A stretch of DNA of 64,000 nt from Streptomyces sp. AP-93 (GCF_022808175.1 NZ_JALGBX010000024.1:48012-112011), one strand, 5' to 3'; shown: positions 32,890-41,705, numbered from the stretch's first letter. Numbers and translations are program-made. The notes: generated by a model from the letters alone, not told the origin.

Positions 32890-34005
32890 TCAGCCCTGCC
32901 GGATGACCAGTCTGCCACCCTGCCGCTGGGCCTCGACCCGGCCGGGCAGGTTGATGGCTCCCTGACCGCGCCATCCGGTGATGAGCCGGTCGACTTCCTC
33001 GATGTGGCGGGCGAAGAGGGAGCCTGCGGGGGAACCGGCGGCGACGACGGCCCGGCGCAGCACGCGGCGGCGGACCGCGGGGGGCAGTGCGTACAGCTTG
33101 GCGCATTCCAGACGGCCGTCTTCGTCGCGAACGCCGCGATCGGCCTCGGCGGCCCAGGCGTCCAGGGCGTCGGCGTCGTCGCGGGAGAGCTGGGCGGTGC
33201 GGGCGAGCGCCTCCACGACCCCCTTGCCGAGCGCCTTCTCCAGGGCGGGCAGTCCCTCGTGGCGCAGCCGGGAGCGGGTGTAGGCGGGGTCGAGGTTGTG
33301 CGGGTCGTCCCAGACCGACAGGGACTGGACCATGCAGGCCTTGCGGGCGGTCTGCCGGTCGACCTGGAGGAAGGGCCGGCGGTAGCGGTGGCTGCGGCCG
33401 CGGGCTCCGGGGTCGCCGGGGCCGCCGGAGACTTCGGCCATGCCGGAGAGCGAGCGGATGCCGGAGCCGCGGGCGAGGCCCAGCAGGACGGTTTCGGCTT
33501 GGTCGTCGCGGGTGTGGCCGAGCAGCACGGCGACGGCGCCCAGCCGGTCGGCGGCCTCGTCCAGGGCCGCGTAGCGGGCGTCGCGGGCGGCGGCTTCGGG
33601 GCCTCCGTCGCGGCCGACGCGCACGGCGACGGACAGGGCGGGGTCCAGGCCCAGCGCGGTCATGCGGGTGACGACCTCGGCGGCGCGCAGGGCGGAGCCG
33701 TCCTGGAGGCCGTGGTCGACGGTGATGCCGCCGGCCCGGATTCCGAGTTTGGGGGCCTCGAAGGCGAGGGCGGAGGCGAGCGCCATGGAGTCCGCGCCGC
33801 CGGAGCAGGCGACGAGGACGAGCGGGGCGGTGTCGGGGAGGGGGTCGTGGGGGGCGGCACCGGCCGAGGATCCGACGGTGCGGCCGGGGCGGCCGACCCG
33901 GGGTGCGGGGGTGGTGGCGGGACGGTCGGTGAGGTCGGTGAGGACGTCGTGGAGTACGCGGCGGACCGCCAGGCGTATCGCCGCGACCGCAGGATGGGGA
34001 CCCAT
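32890..34005 (-). CDS. tilS: tRNA(Ile)-lysidine synthase
   Basis: 371 residues. It attaches lysine to C34 of tRNA-Ile(CAU) so that it reads AUA. The N-type ATP pyrophosphatase PP-loop LVACSGGADSMALASAL is clear, followed by GHTRDDQAETVLLGLARGSG and the RRPFL motif. The C-terminal domain is short, as in other actinobacteria. The ATG at 34005 matches family length. The 220 nt upstream hold a CCCCCGCGTGCGGGGG hairpin (34092-34107) and then the left end of TnpB element 3. Confidence 0.92.
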   Translation of the reverse strand: MGPHPAVAAIRLAVRRVLHDVLTDLTDRPATTPAPRVGRPGRTVGSSAGAAPHDPLPDTAPLVLVACSGGADSMALASALAFEAPKLGIRAGGITVDHGLQDGSALRAAEVVTRMTALGLDPALSVAVRVGRDGGPEAAARDARYAALDEAADRLGAVAVLLGHTRDDQAETVLLGLARGSGIRSLSGMAEVSGGPGDPGARGRSHRYRRPFLQVDRQTARKACMVQSLSVWDDPHNLDPAYTRSRLRHEGLPALEKALGKGVVEALARTAQLSRDDADALDAWAAEADRGVRDEDGRLECAKLYALPPAVRRRVLRRAVVAAGSPAGSLFARHIEEVDRLITGWRGQGAINLPGRVEAQRQGGRLVIRQG

Positions 34006-34324
34006 GTCCGGTGCCCTTCGTGGAGTTCGGATGCCTCGGAGGCGCTGGGGAGGCGTTGGGGGAGGTGGTGTGCCGGTGTGCTGCCCGGCTCCCCCGCGTG
34101 CGGGGGGCTGTCACTCAGAGTGCGTCGATGGTGACAGAACCGAGCCGTTCCCCGAGCATTGCACGCCCTTCCACGCCCCACGGTCCCTCGGACGGGTGAC
34201 GCTGCTTCCCCCAGAGGGACATCTTCACCGGGCTTCTCCCAGGATGCCCCAGGCTTCAGCCTGGGGAGGAATGAGTCCTTGGGGCGTCGCAGCCGAGTGC
34301 TCTGCGTAGCGCTCTGGCCTCGGC

Positions 34325-34362
34325 TTGATCTGCTCCGGCCGGTCCTTCTAGCGTGTTCTGCG
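34325..34362 (+). promoter_or_regulatory. tnpB promoter, leaderless start (element 3)
   Basis: TTGATC (34325-34330), an 18-nt spacer and TAGCGT (34349-34354) are identical in both boxes and in spacing to element 1. The GTG at 34362 lies where transcription should begin. Confidence 0.5.
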
Positions 34363-35525
34363 TGAAGATTGTTGCGCAGGTGAAGTTGTTGCCTGCGTCT
34401 GTGTATGACGCGGACGCGCTGGCGGCGACCCTGCGTGCCTGCAACCGGGCCGCGAACCATGCTTCCGCGGTGGCGTTCGCCGAAGGTCTCAAGCGGCGCA
34501 ACGTGTTGCAGGAGAAGGTGTACTTCGCTCTCAAGGCGGACTACGACCTGGGGGCCCAGCCCGCTGTACGGGTAGTGAAGAAGGTGTGCGACGCCTACGC
34601 CACCCTGAAAGGAAACGTCAAGGCCGGGAGCCTCGGGCCAGAGGGATCGAGGCGGCGCCTGCGGGCGGAGTCGAAGCCGATCGTCTTCCGTGAGGACGCG
34701 GCCCAGCCGTTCGATGACCGGATCCTGACGTGGAACCTCGACCGGCAGACCGTGTCGATCTGGACGGTCGCGGGCCGGTTGAAAGGCATCACGTTCGTCT
34801 GCTCCCCGAACGCGATGAAGCTGCTGACTTCCCGTAAGGGGGAGTCGGACCTGGTGATGCGCGACGGAATGTTCTTCCTGATCGCCACGATCGAGGTGCC
34901 CGAGCCCGAGGCGTACGCGCCGGCGGGCTTCCTCGGCGTGGACCTCGGCATCGTCAACATCGCCACCACCAGCGACGGCGACATCCTGGCCGGGCGCGCG
35001 CTCAACCGGTACCGGCAGCGCCACCGCGACCTGCGACGCAAGTTGCAGGCCAAGCGGACCAAGTCCGCCAAGCGGGTCCTCAAACGCGTCGGACGCCGTG
35101 AGGCCCGGCACGCCGCGAACACCAACCACATCATTGCCAAGAAGCTCGTCACCACCGCTGAACGCACCTCTCGCGGGATCGCCCTGGAAGACCTGGGTGG
35201 TATCCGGCAGAGGGTTACGGCCAAGAAGGACCAGCGGGCACGACTGCATTCCTGGGCGTTCGCCCAGCTCGGCTCCTTCGTGGAGTACAAGGCACGACGG
35301 GCGGGTGTGCCCGTGGTCTTCGTAGACCCGCGCAACACGTCCCGGCAGTGCTCGGAATGCCGGCACACCCACCGCTCCAACAGAGTGGCTCAAGCAAGGT
35401 TCGTCTGCCGGTCCTGCGGGACCGTGATGCACGCGGACCACAACGGCTCCCGCAACATCGCCCACCGTGGCGAGGCTGCGTGGCAGCGGGGCGCAGTCAA
35501 CCGCCCCAGAACCAGCACAAGCTGA
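34362..35525 (+). CDS. tnpB: TnpB-family RNA-guided nuclease (element 3)
   Basis: 387 residues from the GTG at 34362 (GTG 34353 is an alternative). The RuvC residues D194 (GVDLGIVNIA), E276 (IALEDLGG) and D359 (MHADHNGS) fall at the same numbers as in the 15.7-kb copy, and the zinc ribbon Cys (330, 333, 349, 352) are intact. The two proteins share long identical stretches (for example HSWAF/HSWSF, ALEDL, VTTAERT) but differ throughout, so they are separate insertions of one family rather than a recent duplication. It is encoded against the direction of the surrounding metalloprotease and tilS genes. Confidence 0.9.
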   Translation: MKIVAQVKLLPASVYDADALAATLRACNRAANHASAVAFAEGLKRRNVLQEKVYFALKADYDLGAQPAVRVVKKVCDAYATLKGNVKAGSLGPEGSRRRLRAESKPIVFREDAAQPFDDRILTWNLDRQTVSIWTVAGRLKGITFVCSPNAMKLLTSRKGESDLVMRDGMFFLIATIEVPEPEAYAPAGFLGVDLGIVNIATTSDGDILAGRALNRYRQRHRDLRRKLQAKRTKSAKRVLKRVGRREARHAANTNHIIAKKLVTTAERTSRGIALEDLGGIRQRVTAKKDQRARLHSWAFAQLGSFVEYKARRAGVPVVFVDPRNTSRQCSECRHTHRSNRVAQARFVCRSCGTVMHADHNGSRNIAHRGEAAWQRGAVNRPRTSTS

Positions 35526-35630
35526 TTCCGGACGCAGGGGAACCACGCAGCAGCCAGCCGCACTCCACTTGCAATCCCAGCCCGCCCGACCGAGCCGACA
35601 AGCTCGGTCCCTCAGGGCCAGGAAGTTGAC
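35480..35630 (+). ncRNA. candidate reRNA (omega RNA) of element 3
   Basis: Placed by analogy at the 3' end of tnpB through the two terminal hairpins to AAGTTGAC. The guide would begin at about 35631, ten bases before the stop of the metalloprotease gene, and be antisense to it. Confidence 0.35.
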
Positions 35631-35640
35631 GCCTCTCCGG

Positions 35641-36792
35641 TCACACCTCTTCGCTTGCCTCGCTCTGCTCGCTCCCCTTGCGGTGGACCCGGGCCACCCA
35701 GTCCCCGGGGCTGGCGATCTCGGCCTTGGTCGGCAGTGTGTTCGGGGAGGTCCAGACCCGGTTGAAGCCGTCCATGCCGACCTGGCCGACGACGGCGCGC
35801 ACGAAGCGTTCCCCGTCGCGGTACTGGCGCAGCTTCGCGTCGAGGCCGAGGAGTTTGCGCAGCGCGGCGTCGAGCCGGCCGGCTCCGCTGGCCCTGCGCT
35901 GCTGGAACTTCTCGCGGATCTCGGCGACCGAGGGGACGACCTCGGGGCCGACCCCGTCCATGACGAAGTCGGCGTGGCCCTCCAGCAGGGACATGACGGC
36001 GGTGAGCCGGGCCAGCACCTCGCGCTGCTCGGGGGTCTGGACGAGCTCGACGAGGGAGCGGCCCTCGTCCCCGCGTTCCGCGTCGGGGCGGGCGCCGGCG
36101 AAGGACTGGGCGGCCTCGCGCAAGCGCTCCAGAACGGTCATCGGGTCCATTTCGGTGGCGCCCAGGAACGTCTGGATTTCGCCCTCCAGGTGTTCGCGGA
36201 GCCACGGGACGGCCGTGAACTGGGTACGGTGCGTCTCCTCGTGCAGGCAGACCCAGAGCCGGAAGTCGTGCGGGTCGACCTCAAGCTCCCGCTCGACGTG
36301 GACGATGTTCGGCGCGACGAGCAGGAGCCGGCCGCCCGTGGCGGAGCCCGGGAGGTCCAGGCCCGGGGGCGCGAAGGTCTCGTACTGGCCGAGCACGCGG
36401 GAGGCCAGGAAGCTGAGCAGCATGCCCAGCTCGACGCCGGTGACCTTGCCGCCGACCGCGCCGAGCACGGCGCCGCCGGGGGTGCCGGCGCGGCGGTCCT
36501 GCATCTTGCCGAGGAGGGGGGACAGGAGCTCGCGGAAGCCCGCCACGTTGGCCTTGACCCAGCCGGCCCGGTCCACGACGAGGACGGGGGTGTCGGCCGG
36601 GGCCATGCCGTCGGGCATCATCCGCGTGAACTCGCGTACGTGCCGTTCCGAGGTCTTGGCGTGCCTGCGCAGTTCGGCGACGACGGCCCGCGCCTCGTCC
36701 CGGCTCACCTCCGGACCGGGCCGCACGAGCCTGGTCGCGGTCGCCACCGCGAGGTTCCAGTCGACCATCTCCGCACCACCGAAGCTCGTCAT
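35641..36792 (-). CDS. zinc-dependent metalloprotease of the DUF2342/F420-associated family
   Basis: 383 residues. The zincin motif is LHEETHRTQF (HExxH) with a downstream acidic cluster (LLEGHADFVMDGVG). Actinobacterial proteins of this type are annotated as zinc-dependent metalloproteases or coenzyme F420 biosynthesis-associated proteins; no substrate is known. No signal peptide is evident, so it is probably cytosolic. The ATG at 36792 gives MTSFGGAEMVDWNLA, the family start. It would normally precede tilS on this strand; TnpB element 3 now separates them. Confidence 0.82.
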   Translation of the reverse strand: MTSFGGAEMVDWNLAVATATRLVRPGPEVSRDEARAVVAELRRHAKTSERHVREFTRMMPDGMAPADTPVLVVDRAGWVKANVAGFRELLSPLLGKMQDRRAGTPGGAVLGAVGGKVTGVELGMLLSFLASRVLGQYETFAPPGLDLPGSATGGRLLLVAPNIVHVERELEVDPHDFRLWVCLHEETHRTQFTAVPWLREHLEGEIQTFLGATEMDPMTVLERLREAAQSFAGARPDAERGDEGRSLVELVQTPEQREVLARLTAVMSLLEGHADFVMDGVGPEVVPSVAEIREKFQQRRASGAGRLDAALRKLLGLDAKLRQYRDGERFVRAVVGQVGMDGFNRVWTSPNTLPTKAEIASPGDWVARVHRKGSEQSEASEEV

Positions 36793-36850
36793 GCGTCAAC
36801 CGTACGTGGACCTGCGCGCGTGCGGGATCCCCAAGGGGCGGGCGGGATCC

Positions 36851-38293
36851 TCAGGAAGCGGTGGCCACGGCCGCCGCGAGCTTGTCGAGGCCCTTCTCGG
36901 CGGGGCCGGGCTCCGGGGTGTTCGCGGTCAGGAACGCGAAGGCGAGCAGTCGGCCGGTGGGGTCGACGACGGTGCCGGCGAGGGAGTTCACACCGCTCAG
37001 GGTGCCCGTCTTGGCCCGCAGCAGGCCGGCCGCCGGGGAGGCGCCGGAGTTGCGGGTGCGCAGGGTGCCGGTGAATCCGGCGACGGGCAGTCCGGTGAGG
37101 ACGGGCCGCAGTTCGGGGCGCTGCGGATCGGCGGCCTTGGCGAGGAGGGCGGTGAGGAGGCCGGCGCTGACCTTGTCGGCGCGGGCCAGGCCGCTGCCGT
37201 CGGCGAAGCGGGAGCCGGCGGTGTCGACGCCGAGGGCGGCGAGTCTGGCGCCGACGGCCCGGGCGACCCCGTCGAAGCTCGCGGGTGCTCCGGAGGCGAG
37301 GGCGGTGTGGCGGGCCAGGGCTTCGGCGATGTCGTTGTCGCTGTGGGTCAGCATCCGCTCGACGAGGCCGGCGAGCGGCGGCGAGAGGGTGGTGGCGAGC
37401 GGGACGGCCCCCGTGGCGGCCTTGGCCCTGGCGGGCTCGCCGGTGACCTTGACCCCGCGTTCCCCCAGCAGGGCGGCGAAGGCCCGGGCGGTGTCGCGGG
37501 AGGGGTCCTGGCTGCGCTTGACCGGGCCGGAGAAGGAGTTGTCGGGGCGTCCTTCGTCGGCGGTCAGGGCCGTGACGGGCGCGAGGTTGGGGTTGTTGCC
37601 GATCTGGTGGAGGACGGGGCCGGTGTAGAGCGAGTCGTCGTAGCCGAGGGCCACGGAGTCGGTGCCGGCGGCCTTGAGGGCCTGCGCGGTGTCCGCGGCC
37701 AGCGCGACGAGGCTGCCGCCGGAGCCGGCGGGGGCCTTCTTCTTGGCGGTGAGCGAGGGGTCGCCGCCGCCGACCAGGATGATCCGGCCGGGTTCGGCGC
37801 CGGGGGTCACGGTGGTGCGGATCCGGTGGTCGGGGCCGAGGGCCGCGAGGGAGGCCGCCGCAGTGGCGATCTTGATGGTGGAGGCGGGGGTCATGGCTTC
37901 CCGGGCCCCGGCCTCGAAGAGGACCTGCCCGGTGGCGGTGTCGATCACGGAGGCGCCGCGGACGGTGCCGAGGGCGGGGTCGGCGAGCAGCGGCCGCAGG
38001 GCGGCGGCGAGGGCGGCGGAGTCCACGGCTCCGGCCTGGTCGCCGGATCCGGCTCCGGCCGGGCGCACGCCGGCGAGCACTCCGGGGGCGCTGGGGGCGG
38101 CCTGCGGGAGCGCCGCGGGGGCGTCCGTACCGTGATCTGCGCCACCCGTACGGCCCCAGGAGGCGGCCTTGTCCCGCTCGGCCTTACGCTGGCCGGAGTC
38201 CCAGGGACCCGCGGCGGCCACCGTCGCGGCCGACAGGGCGAGGCCGGCGACGGCCGACACCGCGATGAGCTGCCAGGTCTTGACCAATGGCAC
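36851..38293 (-). CDS. dacB: D-alanyl-D-alanine carboxypeptidase/endopeptidase (PBP4, S13)
   Basis: 480 residues. After an N-terminal membrane/signal helix (~8-28), the S13 peptidase motifs are SxxK in TPASTIKIATA (S138, K141), SDN in THSDNDIAEAL and KTG in RAKTGTLSG. It trims or hydrolyses peptidoglycan stem peptides outside the membrane. The GTG at 38293 gives MPLVKTWQLI, with AGGGG upstream; the longer frame to 38338 is not needed. It is divergent from ppa. Confidence 0.9.
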   Translation of the reverse strand: MPLVKTWQLIAVSAVAGLALSAATVAAAGPWDSGQRKAERDKAASWGRTGGADHGTDAPAALPQAAPSAPGVLAGVRPAGAGSGDQAGAVDSAALAAALRPLLADPALGTVRGASVIDTATGQVLFEAGAREAMTPASTIKIATAAASLAALGPDHRIRTTVTPGAEPGRIILVGGGDPSLTAKKKAPAGSGGSLVALAADTAQALKAAGTDSVALGYDDSLYTGPVLHQIGNNPNLAPVTALTADEGRPDNSFSGPVKRSQDPSRDTARAFAALLGERGVKVTGEPARAKAATGAVPLATTLSPPLAGLVERMLTHSDNDIAEALARHTALASGAPASFDGVARAVGARLAALGVDTAGSRFADGSGLARADKVSAGLLTALLAKAADPQRPELRPVLTGLPVAGFTGTLRTRNSGASPAAGLLRAKTGTLSGVNSLAGTVVDPTGRLLAFAFLTANTPEPGPAEKGLDKLAAAVATAS

Positions 38294-38465
38294 CTCGGAC
38301 CAGCCCCTTTCGCGATCACACACATGCGTGAGGGACACTTAACCATTGCGTCTTGCCGCGAGCATGGCACCCCACCCGGCAGGGCCGGGTCGGCCACGCA
38401 CGCAGGCGAATCAACGCAGTCTCGAAGCAATCAAGCTGCTGAAGCTGATCATGGAGGAGCAGGAC

Positions 38466-38960
38466 GTGGAGTTCGACGTCACCATCGAGATCCCCAAGGG
38501 TTCGCGGAACAAGTACGAGGTGGACCACGAGACCGGCCGGATCCGTCTGGACCGTCGTCTCTTCACCTCGACCAGCTACCCGGCCGACTACGGCTTCGTC
38601 GAGAACACCCTCGGCGAGGACGGCGACCCGCTGGACGCGCTGGTCATCCTTGACGAGCCGACCTTCCCGGGCTGCCTGATCAAGTGCCGCGCGATCGGCA
38701 TGTTCAACATGACCGACGAGGCGGGCGGCGACGCCAAGCTGCTGTGCGTGCCGGCCTCCGACCCGCGCGTGGAGCACCTGCGCGACATCCACCACGTGTC
38801 GGAGTTCGACCGCCTGGAGATCCAGCACTTCTTCGAGGTCTACAAGGACCTGGAGCCGGGCAAGTCGGTCGAGGGCGCGAACTGGGTCGGCCGCACCGAG
38901 GCCGAGGCCGAGATCGAGGCCTCGTTCAAGCGCCTCGAGGCCCAGGGCGGCCACCACTGA
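38466..38960 (+). CDS. ppa: inorganic pyrophosphatase
   Basis: 164 residues, the normal size for a bacterial family I enzyme. It hydrolyses pyrophosphate to phosphate in the cytosol, driving biosynthetic reactions. The signature DGDPLDALVI with its metal-binding Asp residues is present, as are EIPKGSRNKYEVD and YPADYGF. The GTG at 38466 is preceded by GGAGGAG at 7-nt spacing, which decides the start against the longer frame from 38346. Confidence 0.95.
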   Translation: MEFDVTIEIPKGSRNKYEVDHETGRIRLDRRLFTSTSYPADYGFVENTLGEDGDPLDALVILDEPTFPGCLIKCRAIGMFNMTDEAGGDAKLLCVPASDPRVEHLRDIHHVSEFDRLEIQHFFEVYKDLEPGKSVEGANWVGRTEAEAEIEASFKRLEAQGGHH

Positions 38961-39012
38961 GCTCCGCTCGGTGACGGGGCGGGCCTGAGGCCCCTCCGAC
39001 CCCATTGACGCC

Positions 39013-39047
39013 GCGGGCGGTATCCCTTGAACGGGGTGCCGCCCGTC
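39013..39047. terminator. terminator-like hairpin after ppa
   Basis: GCGGGCGGTATCCC pairs with GGGGTGCCGCCCG across a short TTGAA loop, about 53 nt after the ppa stop. There is no U-tract. Confidence 0.5.
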
Positions 39048-39091
39048 GTCGTGTCCGGGTGCGGGTGCGTTGCCGGGGGCCGGCCCCCGGA

Positions 39092-39120
39092 CCCCCGCTC
39101 CTCAAACGCCGGAGGGGCTG
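39092..39120 (-). repeat. REP-like copy (GGCGTTTGAGG core)
   Basis: CCCCCGCTCCTCAAACGCCG followed by GAGGGGCTG: the same half-palindrome as the left inner arm at 5412, here without its partner. Confidence 0.75.
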
Positions 39121-39215
39121 ATTTCGGCCCGGAGGTGCTGGATTCGGCCCGGGGTGCCGGGATCCGCCCGGCGAAGCCGGATTTGGCCCGGCAGGGATGG
39201 ATTCGGCCCGCCTGA
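39119..39215. repeat. five degenerate ~20-bp repeats (GGATTCGGCCCGG)
   Basis: Units begin near 39119, 39138, 39157, 39177 and 39198. Each is a variant of CTGGATTCGGCCCGGNNTG, with a 19-21 bp period. They fill the space between the REP copy and the exporter gene. The 312-nt gap 38961-39272 holds the terminator, REP and this array; no gene is seen. Confidence 0.7.
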
Positions 39216-39272
39216 GCGGGGGATCCATGCGTTCCGCATACTGATACGGCCGGGCCAGGGACTGGAGGACGC

Positions 39273-40928
39273 GTGGCGGAGGGCGAGGGATCCGGGGCAG
39301 AGGACCGGAAGCCGAAGTCGGACGAGGCGCGCAGCGCGTTCGCCGTGCCGCACGGGGTCGGGGTGGAGCCGGAGGCGGTCGAGGAGGACCAGCCGACCTC
39401 GGAGTTCGCCGTCCCCGACGGGCTCGCGTCGGTGGCCGTGGAGCCAGAGGGGTCCGCGTTCGCCACGCCGCACACCTACAGTGCCGCCCACTCCCCACCG
39501 GCCTACACCGGCCCTCCGGGCTTGCCCGTCACCCGGTTGAAGGAGTCCCCCTGGCAGGACCGCATGCGCACGGTGCTGCGCATGCCGGTCGACGTCCGGC
39601 CGGTGCCGGAGCCCTCGCAGCGGCTGGCCGTGGAGACCGGGCCCGCCGTGGGGCGCGTGCTCGACCTGACGCTGCGCATCGGCGAGCTGCTGCTCTCGGG
39701 CGGCGAGGGCGCCGAGGACGTGGAGGCCGCGATGTTCGCCGTGGCCCGCAGCTACGGCCTGGACCGCTGCGAGCCCACCGTCACCTTCACCCTGCTGTCG
39801 ATCACCCACCAGCCCTCCCTGGTGGACGACCCCGTGTCGGCGAACCGCACCGTCCGCCGCCGCGGCACGGACTACACCCGGCTCTCGGCCGTGTTCGCCC
39901 TCGTCAGCGACATCACCGCGCACGAGGTCGACATCTCGCTGGAGGACGCCTACCGCCGGCTCGCCGAGATCCGCCGCAACCGGCACCCGTACCCCGGCTG
40001 GGTGCTCACCGGCGCCGCCGGCCTGCTCGCCGGCGCGGCCTCCACGCTGGTCGGCGGTGGCGTGCTGGTGTTCTTCGCAGCCGCACTCGGGGCGGTGCTC
40101 GGCGACCGGCTGGCCTGGCTGTGCGCCGGGCGCGGGCTGCCGGAGTTCTACCAGTTCGTGGTCGCGGCGATGCCCCCGGCCGCGATGGGCGTGGCCCTGA
40201 AGATGACCGACCTGGACGTGCGCTCCTCGGCCGTCATCACCGGCGGGCTGTTCGCCCTGCTGCCGGGGCGGGCCCTGGTGGCAGCCGTGCAGGACGGTCT
40301 GACCGGGTATTACATCACCGCCTCCGCCCGGCTGCTGGAGGTCATGTACCTCTTCATCGGCATCATCATGGGCGTCCTGGTGGTGCTCTACGTCGGCGTC
40401 CAGTTCGGCTCCAATCCGCAGCCGGAGGACGTCCTCCAGATCGAGCAGCGGCCGCTTCTCCAGATCGCCGCCTCGATGGTTCTGGTGTTCACGTTCGCGA
40501 TCCTGCTCCAGCAGGAACGTTCCACCGTGTGGTTCGTGACCCTGAACGGCGGGATCGCCTGGGTGATCTACGGGGCCCTGCACTACGCCGCCAAGATGCC
40601 GCCGGTGCCGTCCACCGCGATCGCCGCCGGACTGGTCGGCCTCTTCGGACAGCTCCTCGCCCGGCACCGGTTCTCCTCGGCCCTCCCCTTCGTCACGGCC
40701 GCCATCGGCCCGCTGCTGCCCGGCTCGGCCACCTACTACGGGCTCCTGCTGATCGCCGAGAACCGGCTGAACGAGGGGCTGGCCTCGCTGACGAACGCCG
40801 CGGCCATCGCCCTCGCCATCGCGATCGGCGTCAACCTCGGCTCCGAGACGTCCCGCCTGTTCATGCGCATCCCCGGCGCGGCCAGTGCGGCCAAGCGCAG
40901 CGCGGCGAAGCGCACCCGCGGGTTCTAG
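39273..40928 (+). CDS. threonine/serine exporter family protein (ThrE-like)
   Basis: 551 residues. Residues 1-~115 are hydrophilic and probably cytosolic. The ThrE domain follows, with RIGELLLSGGEGAEDVEAAMFAVARSYGLDRCEPTVTFTLLSIT, the HPYPGWVLTGAAGLLAGA region and about ten membrane helices (ThrE plus ThrE_2 parts fused). Such proteins export threonine and serine by proton exchange. The GTG at 39273 has GGAGGACGC upstream. Confidence 0.88.
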   Translation: MAEGEGSGAEDRKPKSDEARSAFAVPHGVGVEPEAVEEDQPTSEFAVPDGLASVAVEPEGSAFATPHTYSAAHSPPAYTGPPGLPVTRLKESPWQDRMRTVLRMPVDVRPVPEPSQRLAVETGPAVGRVLDLTLRIGELLLSGGEGAEDVEAAMFAVARSYGLDRCEPTVTFTLLSITHQPSLVDDPVSANRTVRRRGTDYTRLSAVFALVSDITAHEVDISLEDAYRRLAEIRRNRHPYPGWVLTGAAGLLAGAASTLVGGGVLVFFAAALGAVLGDRLAWLCAGRGLPEFYQFVVAAMPPAAMGVALKMTDLDVRSSAVITGGLFALLPGRALVAAVQDGLTGYYITASARLLEVMYLFIGIIMGVLVVLYVGVQFGSNPQPEDVLQIEQRPLLQIAASMVLVFTFAILLQQERSTVWFVTLNGGIAWVIYGALHYAAKMPPVPSTAIAAGLVGLFGQLLARHRFSSALPFVTAAIGPLLPGSATYYGLLLIAENRLNEGLASLTNAAAIALAIAIGVNLGSETSRLFMRIPGAASAAKRSAAKRTRGF

Positions 40929-40941
40929 GGCCTGGAACGCC

Positions 40942-40980
40942 GATGCCCCGCCGACCGGTAGTCCTGGTCGGCGGGGCATC
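40942..40980. terminator. bidirectional terminator between ThrE and DedA genes
   Basis: A 15-bp perfect stem, GATGCCCCGCCGACC (40942-40956) with GGTCGGCGGGGCATC (40966-40980), and a 9-nt loop, between two convergent genes. Confidence 0.8.
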
Positions 40981-41000
40981 GTACGAGGCTTCGGGCAGCT

Positions 41001-41705
41001 CTAGCGCTTCGCGTGGCGGCCGCTGCGCTGCTGGCCGGGGGCCTGCGGGTCCTCGCCGGCGCCGGGCTCCGTGCCGGCCTCCGCCGCCGCCTTCTTCTGC
41101 TTGCGGGACTTCAGCACCTCGATGATCACCGGGATGACCGAGATCAGGACGATGCCGATGAAGATCGGCTCGACGTTGTTCTTGATGATCTCGAACTGGC
41201 CGAGCTGGTAGCCCAGGATCGTGACGCCCGCGCCCCACAGGACGCCGCCGATGATGTTGAACGTCAGGAACGTGCGGTACTTCATCGCAGTGGCGCCCGC
41301 GACCATCGGCGCGAAGGTGCGGATGATCGGCACGAACCGCGCGAGGACGATGGCCTTGGGGCCGTGCTTCTCCATGAATTCGTGCGCCGCGTCGAGGTTC
41401 TCGCGCTTGAAGAGCTTGGAGTTCGGCCTGTTGAAGATCTTCGGGCCGAAGACCTTGCCGATCATGTATCCGACCTGGTCGCCGAGGATCGCGGCGATCA
41501 CGATCAGGGTGCACACCAGCCACAGCGGCTGGCTGATGGTGCCGCTCGCGATGAACAGGCCCATCGTGAAGAGCAGGGAGTCGCCGGGCAGGAAGGCGAA
41601 GAGCCCCGATTCGGCGAACACGATGACCAGGGTGCCGACCAGGCCGAATTGCCCGATCAGATACTCCGGGGAGATCCACTCGGGGCCGAGCGCAAGCGTA
41701 TTCAC
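41001..41705 (-). CDS. DedA-family membrane protein
   Basis: 234 residues. Typical DedA features are FAESGLFAFLPGDSLLFTMGL, GDQVGYMIGKVFGPKIF and the conserved RFVPIIRTFAPMVAGATAMKYRTF segment with its functional arginines, plus four to five helices. DedA proteins act in membrane lipid (undecaprenyl-phosphate or phospholipid) translocation and membrane homeostasis. The C-terminal tail is basic and Ala/Gly-rich. The GTG at 41705 has GGAGAG upstream. Confidence 0.9.
   Translation of the reverse strand: MNTLALGPEWISPEYLIGQFGLVGTLVIVFAESGLFAFLPGDSLLFTMGLFIASGTISQPLWLVCTLIVIAAILGDQVGYMIGKVFGPKIFNRPNSKLFKRENLDAAHEFMEKHGPKAIVLARFVPIIRTFAPMVAGATAMKYRTFLTFNIIGGVLWGAGVTILGYQLGQFEIIKNNVEPIFIGIVLISVIPVIIEVLKSRKQKKAAAEAGTEPGAGEDPQAPGQQRSGRHAKR

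Larger units (their letters stand above)
34224..35630 (+). mobile_element. solitary TnpB element 3 (IS605/IS1341-type, no TnpA)
   Basis: The left flank is TTCAC (34224-34228), then CCCAGGATGCCCC, a foldback CCCCAGGC-TTCA-GCCTGGGG and GGAATGAGTCCTTGGGGCG, aligned with element 2. GAGTGCTCT and GGCCGGTCCTTCTAGCGTG match element 1. The right side has stem CCGAGC/GCTCGG (35590-35607), then CCC-TCA-GGG (35609-35617) and AAGTTGAC (35623-35630), the last shared with element 1. The element lies between tilS and a metalloprotease gene. Confidence 0.68.
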
